From Paracyclopina nana (Eukaryota > Arthropoda > Copepoda > Cyclopoida > Cyclopettidae), in assembly GCA_019096065.1 (NCBI GenBank), contig JAGUCH010000009.1:1932001-1996000 (forward strand): DNA of 64,000 nt, in the 5' to 3' direction. Below are positions 62,880 to 64,000 of this stretch, one piece after another. Both the position numbers and the translations under genes were made by a program. Positions within the stretch are counted from its first letter, which is position 1. Every line of letters begins with the position of its first letter. The notes under the pieces were generated by a model that was not told the origin of the DNA, did not search any database, and saw nothing but the letters and a program-made list of their open reading frames with translations.

Positions 62880-64000
62880 TCAGGGTTGTATTGTGGTACT
62901 TCCAAGCCAGTGGTAAAAGCAATTGGAAATAAAGCCTCTTGATCGGTCACTATTTGCAACATTGCCAGAAACAGCACTTTTCAACCAACATGTACCATCT
63001 GAGAGACCTCGAGTCCATAAGACACATCCACTGGTTGAGAAACAAAAGTCTGCGCACTCTTGAGGAGATCCAGTGATTTTATTGGTTATGTCATTCCCCC
63101 CATTATCGATACCATTTTCTATGCAAGCTGCCCACTGAGTGTTGTAGCAATCAAGGCTTGGAAAGTGAGTTGAGGAGATGACAGAGTAAGCATTCCAATC
63201 TTCATCTCCTCCCAATCTGGCATTATTATTTCTCGTCCATTGGTTGTTGTCCCAGTTCATGACATACACATGATTTGGACCCCAATTGCCAACATGTCCA
63301 CTCCACATGACCAATGTCCTTTATCAATTTTAAATGATAGTATAAAAACACTTGCTGTTAATGATTGAGGTTAATACTCACTTTCCTAAATAAGCAAGGT
63401 GCGGCATTTCGGCCCAATTTACAGGAAGACCGGGCATCGATACCCAATTTCCATCAATATTGCTCAAATCTAGATAGTGAACATGGTTTCTTCTACCGAC
63501 TCCTGAAGTGGCCCCACCAGCAACAACTATGGCTTGCCTTCCATCAGGAAAATATACTGGGGAGCAAGCTATGTCATAGGCTGCAATAGGCATTCGCCCC
63601 TTCAACAGAGTCCATGTCCTGGCTCTTGTATCATAAACGTAAGCTGTATCTAGACTAGTTGACTTGCAATTTTCCCCTCCCACCACAAACAGGCGATAGT
63701 CAACTGAGACGGCACAATGTCTATGAAGACCATATGTTTGAGGAAAACTAGGAGACCAAGCCCATGAGTTGAACTCAATGTCGTACTCTTCCATTGTTTT
63801 TTCGCAGGGATTCCCAGTCTCTGGTGTATTCTCTACTGGACTTCCACCAACATCTCCATTGACGCGATACCCTCCAAGAGCATATATTTTGTCATCAACA
63901 TAGTTTAGAGTCATATGTCTTCTGTACCGCATCATACTGGCCATTCCCTCATAGGCTTTTGTGTTAAGATTCAGCTTTCTGCACTCTCTGGATTCTCTGT
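62880..64000 (-). CDS. Kelch/galactose-oxidase-like protein with C-terminal PAN/apple domain (5' part outside window)
   Basis: The frame is open to the right edge, so the N-terminus is missing. The two visible exons join as GGAAA|G at the 63314-63381 intron. Kelch-type blades are visible from the repeated pattern of a hydrophobic strand, GG, and a Y/W pair: DDKIYALGGYRV, DYRLFVVGGENC...TAYVYDTRARTWTLL, and AIVVAGGATSG...VHYLDLSNIDGNW. The last about 90 residues form a PAN/apple-like module (CIENGIDNGGNDI, CADFCFSTSGCVLWTRG, GTCWLKS) ending IQP. Probably secreted or cell-surface; partner unknown. No copper-radical ligands of galactose oxidase could be assigned from the visible part. Confidence 0.82.

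Overview
The window is nuclear DNA of an arthropod, most likely a small-genome crustacean. A copepod is my best guess. The evidence is: genes split by many short GT-AG introns (mostly about 50-90 bp); an arthropod-type rickets (LGR2) bursicon receptor; a dar1/KLF5-type Kruppel-like factor; a CYP3-clan P450; a DEG/ENaC channel; a GM2-activator-like ML protein; orphan 7TM receptors of a divergent family; and a protein with about nine Lin12-Notch repeats (LNR). From memory, LNR-protein expansion has been described in the copepod Oithona nana. I cannot confirm the species.

Layout. 457-6922 (-) rickets/LGR2 receptor, 13 coding exons. 6923-13380 no gene seen. 13381-14934 (+) TMEM272-like protein with PPxY motifs. 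15681-17205 (+) CYP3-clan P450, tail-to-tail with a short DEG/ENaC channel at 17421-18772 (-); a perfect-period 135-bp tandem duplication covers both 3' ends. 19196-19982 (+) protein-L-isoaspartate O-methyltransferase, whose stop codon lies 35 bp from that of the GM2-activator-like gene at 20018-21461 (-). 23809-24525 (-) OCIA-domain protein. 24956-28814 (-) type II membrane protein with a mucin-like stalk and an LNR array. 28815-31638 no gene, but a GC-rich 43-bp tandem repeat next to a CTCF-like motif. 31639-32861 (-) KDSR and 33246-35390 (+) ETFDH, head-to-head. 35761-35957 a foldback element. 36104-37135 (+) orphan 7TM receptor, 38 bp between stops from APC1 (ANAPC1) at 37174-42871 (-). 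42939-43429 a hAT-type MITE with an 8-bp target duplication, between APC1 and a second orphan 7TM gene at 43640-44485 (+). 44649-47675 (-) KLF5/dar1-like factor, with a first coding exon 1.5 kb upstream. 47676-61709 a 14-kb gene desert holding a TA-flanked inverted-repeat element, a 171-bp satellite, an NRF1-type palindrome and CTCF-like sites at several points. 61710-62384 (-) a small multi-pass membrane protein. 62880 to the right edge (-) a kelch/galactose-oxidase-like protein with a C-terminal PAN/apple domain, its N-terminus outside the window.

The genes do not form one pathway. They are housekeeping genes (APC1, ETFDH, KDSR, PCMT, OCIAD) interleaved with receptors and surface proteins. 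Recurrent themes are very tight tail-to-tail pairs with overlapping 3' ends, and small GC-rich islands carrying a CTCF-like core. Exon joins were worked out by hand from splice consensus and reading frame. Where lengths are given, the summed exons are a multiple of three.
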